Origin: Acidobacteriota bacterium
GTDB lineage: Bacteria; Acidobacteriota; Blastocatellia; Pyrinomonadales; Pyrinomonadaceae
Length of the DNA stretch: 9,455 bases
Direction of reading: 5' to 3'
Assembly (NCBI GenBank): GCA_003222935.1
Contig: QHXL01000065.1
Coordinates: 388 to 9,842, forward strand
A program made the position numbers and the translations under genes. This document shows positions 6,539-9,455 of the stretch, one piece after another. The notes below the pieces were generated by a model. That model saw only the letters and a list, made by a program, of their open reading frames with translations, did no database searches and was not told the origin of the DNA. How positions within the stretch are numbered: position 1 is the first letter of the stretch; each line of letters begins with the position of its first letter.

Positions 6539-6729
6539 AGAATGAGAGTTTTGCAAGAGGCTCTTTAGCTTGTCGCGACGTGCATAGGACGTTTCCTCGG
6601 AGGAGACTTGTTGTTAACGTTACGACAAGCTGAAGCATATCGGACATTCGCCATTAAGTTTTACGTTTTTGTCCAGCTGCGTGCTCAAAAATAAGCGTCT
6701 CCCCAGACCGCATTCCGTAATATCCGCCT

Positions 6730-6736
6730 AGGAGGT
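6730..6736 (+). promoter_or_regulatory. Strong Shine-Dalgarno deciding the TTG start of the tricorn gene
   Basis: AGGAGGT lies six bases before TTG 6743. No in-frame ATG or GTG lies nearby, and the TTG start gives an intact signal peptide. Confidence 0.85.
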
Positions 6737-6742
6737 TTTCCC

Positions 6743-9455
6743 TTGTTCAGTAAAGCTCTCTTTTGTTTCATTCGCGCCACCGTTGTTATTTCGGTGGCTT
6801 TTGTTATTTCCAGCACCACTTATTCGCAAACTAAACTGCTTCGTTTTCCGGACATTCGCGGCGATCGTGTCGTGTTCACTTATGCCGGCGATCTTTGGAC
6901 AGCACCGTCTTCGGGTGGCACTGCTTCCAGGCTGACTTCTCATCCGGGCATCGAAGTGTTTGGAAGATTCTCGCCTGATGGAAAGTGGATCGCTTTCACG
7001 GGTCAATACGACGGCGACGAGCAGGTCTACGTCGTACCAACTTCGGGTGGTGAACCTCGACAACTCACCTTCTATCCGGCTCGTGGTCCATTGGCGCCGC
7101 GTTGGGGTTGGGATAACCAGGTATTTGGCTGGAGCAAAGACGGCAAGCGGATTTTCTTTCGTTCGTTGAGAGATTCATGGTCGCTTCCGATCGCGAAACT
7201 TTATTCAGTCGCGGTCGACGGTGGACCAGCAGAAGCTTTGCCGATGCCAACTGCAGGCTCCGGCGACTACTCGCCCACCGGCGCTGAAGTGGTTTACTCA
7301 CCGCAATCGCGCGACTTCCGTTCTGAGAAACGTTACGGTGGCGGTCAGGCAAACGAGCTCTACATCTTTAATCTCCAAAACAACTCGGCTAAACGCATCA
7401 CTGAAGGACCACGCGCTACTCGCGACGCGATGTGGATCGGCGACACAATCTTTTTCAACTCCGATCGCGACGGTCACTTCAATCTCTACGCTTACACAGT
7501 TTCAAGTGGCCGCACGACGCAGGTTACAGCAAACAAACAGTGGGACGTGCGTTGGCCAAGCTCTGACAACGAAGGTCAGATCGTCTATGAGTTGGACGGC
7601 GAACTCCAGGTCATGGACGCGCGCAGCAAAAAGAGCACGCCCATCTCGATTACCGTCCCTGATGAAGGCCTGGCTCGTCGACCGAGTCGTATCCCGGTTG
7701 GCAATATGATCGAGACAGCGGGGTTGAGTCCAAAAGGCGAGCGCGTGGTGATTGCAGCCCGTGGCGACGTCTTCACTCTTCCGATTGAAAAGGGACCGAC
7801 ACGAAATCTAACTCAATCCTCAGGTGCACATGACAAGTGGCCGTCGTGGTCACCGGACGGTTCGCAGATCGCATACATCTCCGATAAGTCTGGCGAAGAA
7901 GAACTCTATCTTGAAGCGCAGGACGGTTCGAAACCCGCCGAGCAGATCACTTCTGGCGGAACGGCAATGCGCTATCAACCCGAATGGGCGCCCGATGGAA
8001 AGCGCCTCGCTTTCGGCGATAAAGATGGCAAAGTGTTCATCGTTACACTCGCCGATCGCAAAGTCGCCGAGATCGCAGATACAACCAGAGGTCAAATTCG
8101 TGATTACGTTTGGTCACCACGGGGAAACTATCTCGCGTTCACGATGAGCAATGCGAATCAGCTCCAATCAGTCTACGTGTGGAGTGCAAGTGACAATCAG
8201 GTACGCCGCGTCACTGAAGAATATTTCAACTCGTATAACCCGGCCTGGGATCCGCAAGCCAACTATCTCTACTTCTTGAGTGATCGGGAATTTGCGCCAC
8301 AACTTTCATCGATCGAATTTAACTATGCTTTGAATCGTCCCACCTACATTTATGCGATAGCACTCAAGAAGGAAGGCAAACATCCTTTCCCACCCGAGAG
8401 CGATGAGGTCACGATTTCGAAAACAGAAGAACCCAAACCCACCGCATCACCCGCGGCAGAGAAACCTGCTGAGGGAGCTGCTGCCGCTCCGGAAGCAAAG
8501 CCTGAGGCGACGGCTCCAAAGCCTCCAGCAAATTTGGTAATCGACTTCGTTGGAATTGAGAAACGGGTCGCGCGCGTACCACTACCGGCTGAGAATTACG
8601 GCGGTCTGTCAGCCAAGACGGGACATCTTCTTTATCTGGTCGGCGGCGCCGGTTATTACGGTCGGCAGGGTGATCGCAACACTTCCCTGCGCATCTACGC
8701 AATCAAGGATCGCAAAGAGACGACTCTCGTCGACGATACTCGAGGCTACGTACTTTCCGACGATGGTTCGAAAGTGCTGGTCTTCCAGGGTCCGGGGGCG
8801 AACCTTTACGACGCAACTCCAGCCGGCGAACGATCTCGCAAACCAGTCTCAACGTCCGGGCTCTATGTGGATCGTGTTCCGGCAGAAGAATGGAACCAGA
8901 TATTTAATGAAGTGTGGCGTCGTTATCGAGATTGGTTTTACGTTTCAAACATGCACGGCTACGATTGGGTGGCCCTGCGTGAGCAGTACAAGCCGCTGCT
9001 CAAGTACGTCGCACACCGTTCGGATCTCAATTACGTGATCAGTGAAATGATTGCGGAACTGACGAGCCAGCACGCATACATCGACGGCGGCGACTTCAAT
9101 ATTCCACCTCGGCCCCGTTCAGGATTACCAGGCGCTCGTTTCGAGTTGGACAAGGCCAGCGGTCGCTACCGCATTTCGAAGATCTTCCAGGGGGAAAATG
9201 AAGAAGACATCTATCGCTCACCGCTAACCGAAGTCGGTGTCAATGCGAGCGTAGGCGACTACGTGCTCGCAATCGACGGTCAAGAACTCACAGCCACTGA
9301 CGATCCGTATCGCCTGCTACGAAACAAATCAGACAACACGGTGCAGTTAACTTTGAATAAGACTCCGTCGCTGCAAGGTTCTAGAACAATCTCGTATCGA
9401 CCTATCACCGACGAGCAAAACCTGATCTATCTCGATTGGGTAGATACAAATCGCG
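6743..9455 (+). CDS. Secreted tricorn protease homologue (peptidase S41 family), 3' end outside the window
   Basis: An uninterrupted frame of 904 codons runs from TTG 6743 off the right edge. Residues 1-28 form a signal peptide (hydrophobic 12-22, T-Y-S before Q29). The mature start TKLLRFPDIRGDRVVFTYAGDLWTAP is split here only by description; 'RFPDIRGD..VVF', 'GDLWTAP-GG-ARLT' and repeated W/F-SPDG-x-x-I-A-F motifs are typical of tricorn beta-propellers, which fill about residues 32-555. A Lys/Pro/Ala/Glu-rich linker follows (560-600). The C1 helical domain contains EVWRRYRDWFYVSNMHGYDW, then MIAELTSQHAYIDGGD with the catalytic-type His at 777. A PDZ domain covers about 800-880 (GDYVLAIDGQEL). 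The nucleophile Ser and the acidic residue lie beyond the window. Tricorn trims oligopeptides in a large cage in the archaeal cytosol; here an exported form is predicted, next to secreted amidohydrolases. The residue before the catalytic His is Gln, where archaeal tricorn has Ser. Confidence 0.93.
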   Translation, partial: MFSKALFCFIRATVVISVAFVISSTTYSQTKLLRFPDIRGDRVVFTYAGDLWTAPSSGGTASRLTSHPGIEVFGRFSPDGKWIAFTGQYDGDEQVYVVPTSGGEPRQLTFYPARGPLAPRWGWDNQVFGWSKDGKRIFFRSLRDSWSLPIAKLYSVAVDGGPAEALPMPTAGSGDYSPTGAEVVYSPQSRDFRSEKRYGGGQANELYIFNLQNNSAKRITEGPRATRDAMWIGDTIFFNSDRDGHFNLYAYTVSSGRTTQVTANKQWDVRWPSSDNEGQIVYELDGELQVMDARSKKSTPISITVPDEGLARRPSRIPVGNMIETAGLSPKGERVVIAARGDVFTLPIEKGPTRNLTQSSGAHDKWPSWSPDGSQIAYISDKSGEEELYLEAQDGSKPAEQITSGGTAMRYQPEWAPDGKRLAFGDKDGKVFIVTLADRKVAEIADTTRGQIRDYVWSPRGNYLAFTMSNANQLQSVYVWSASDNQVRRVTEEYFNSYNPAWDPQANYLYFLSDREFAPQLSSIEFNYALNRPTYIYAIALKKEGKHPFPPESDEVTISKTEEPKPTASPAAEKPAEGAAAAPEAKPEATAPKPPANLVIDFVGIEKRVARVPLPAENYGGLSAKTGHLLYLVGGAGYYGRQGDRNTSLRIYAIKDRKETTLVDDTRGYVLSDDGSKVLVFQGPGANLYDATPAGERSRKPVSTSGLYVDRVPAEEWNQIFNEVWRRYRDWFYVSNMHGYDWVALREQYKPLLKYVAHRSDLNYVISEMIAELTSQHAYIDGGDFNIPPRPRSGLPGARFELDKASGRYRISKIFQGENEEDIYRSPLTEVGVNASVGDYVLAIDGQELTATDDPYRLLRNKSDNTVQLTLNKTPSLQGSRTISYRPITDEQNLIYLDWVDTNR

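Larger units (their letters stand above)
6285..6563. mobile_element. MITE-like element with 46-bp terminal inverted repeats, TTTA duplication
   Basis: The 279-bp element has terminal inverted repeats at 6285-6330 and 6518-6563 matching at 45 of 46 positions (outer ends GAGCCTCTTGC / GCAAGAGGCTC). TTTA flanks it at 6281-6284 and 6564-6567; the duplication can also be read as CTTTA if one terminal base is shifted. No ORF of useful length or transposase is inside, so mobilisation would need a transposase in trans. Each terminal repeat ends in a REP-like hairpin (6310-6329, 6519-6538), and a second, shorter hairpin lies further in. The middle (6372-6475) has no recognised gene or RNA. The insertion point is the apex of the outer REP hairpin. 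Confidence 0.8.
6265..6650. repeat. Paired REP-like palindrome, copy 3, interrupted by an insertion
   Basis: The right arm at 6617-6650 is continuous (ending CGGACATTCG). Its partner is split: 6265-6284 carries CGAATGTCCGATATGCTTTA and 6567-6581 carries AGCTTGTCG, a CG mismatch pair and ACGT. Removing 6285-6563 plus one TTTA copy restores an arm equal to copy 1 apart from TTTA in place of TTCA at the hairpin apex, with a 35-base spacer as in copy 1. The element starts 28 bases after the stop of the third amidohydrolase gene. Confidence 0.88.

Noticed and set aside
1332..6650. CRISPR array from the recurring GTCCGATA...TTGTCG sequence
   Set aside because: The copies are kilobases apart, occur as inverted pairs rather than direct repeats with regular spacers, and no cas genes are present.
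6661..6729. Promoter for the tricorn gene (TTGTCC at 6669 with AATAAG, or TAATAT at 6718)
   Set aside because: Neither candidate has both hexamers at an acceptable spacing, so the match is too weak to annotate.
7221..7709. 162-codon open frame on the + strand in another frame
   Set aside because: It is a frame shadow inside the tricorn gene, whose own frame is continuous and full of family motifs; the shadow product is Arg/Thr/Ser-rich with no domain signature.

Overview
The window looks like chromosomal DNA of a mid-GC free-living bacterium, most likely an acidobacterium of the Blastocatellia type. This placement is an inference from three things: gene content (a secreted tricorn-type protease next to several secreted amidohydrolase-family proteins, and an Asn/Ala-rich BON lipoprotein), frequent TTG starts with strong Shine-Dalgarno sites, and abundant paired palindromes between genes. 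All recognised genes are on the + strand.

Layout. Bases 1-137 hold the 3' end of a peroxiredoxin. Bases 202-486 encode a YggX-like Fe(II)-trafficking/oxidative-damage-protection protein with an unusual set of four cysteines. Bases 781-1293 encode a BON-domain lipoprotein. Three consecutive genes of the composite-domain amidohydrolase superfamily follow (1628-3295, 3418-4845, 4887-6236). Only the middle one keeps the metal ligands; the two flanking proteins have lost them. From 6743 to the end of the window runs a tricorn protease homologue, open at the right edge, with its beta-propellers, linker, C1 helices, catalytic His and PDZ domain visible.

Spaces between genes. Three copies of one paired-palindrome family sit just after the BON gene, after the first amidohydrolase gene and after the third. 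Each arm is itself a 20-nt REP-like hairpin with an ATGTC prefix, and the two arms face each other as in a BIME. The third copy is split by a 279-bp MITE-like element with 46-bp terminal inverted repeats. The element is flanked by a TTTA duplication and sits exactly at the apex of the outer REP hairpin; it carries two further classes of REP-like hairpin. A separate CACAGAG-rich imperfect palindrome follows yggX.

How the genes may work together (inference). The left end has an oxidative-stress theme (peroxiredoxin plus YggX). The right two thirds look like an exported peptide/amide-degrading module: every protein there has an N-terminal signal sequence with Gln at or near the predicted cleavage point, one amidohydrolase is predicted to be catalytically competent, two look like non-catalytic partners, and a tricorn protease could supply peptides.
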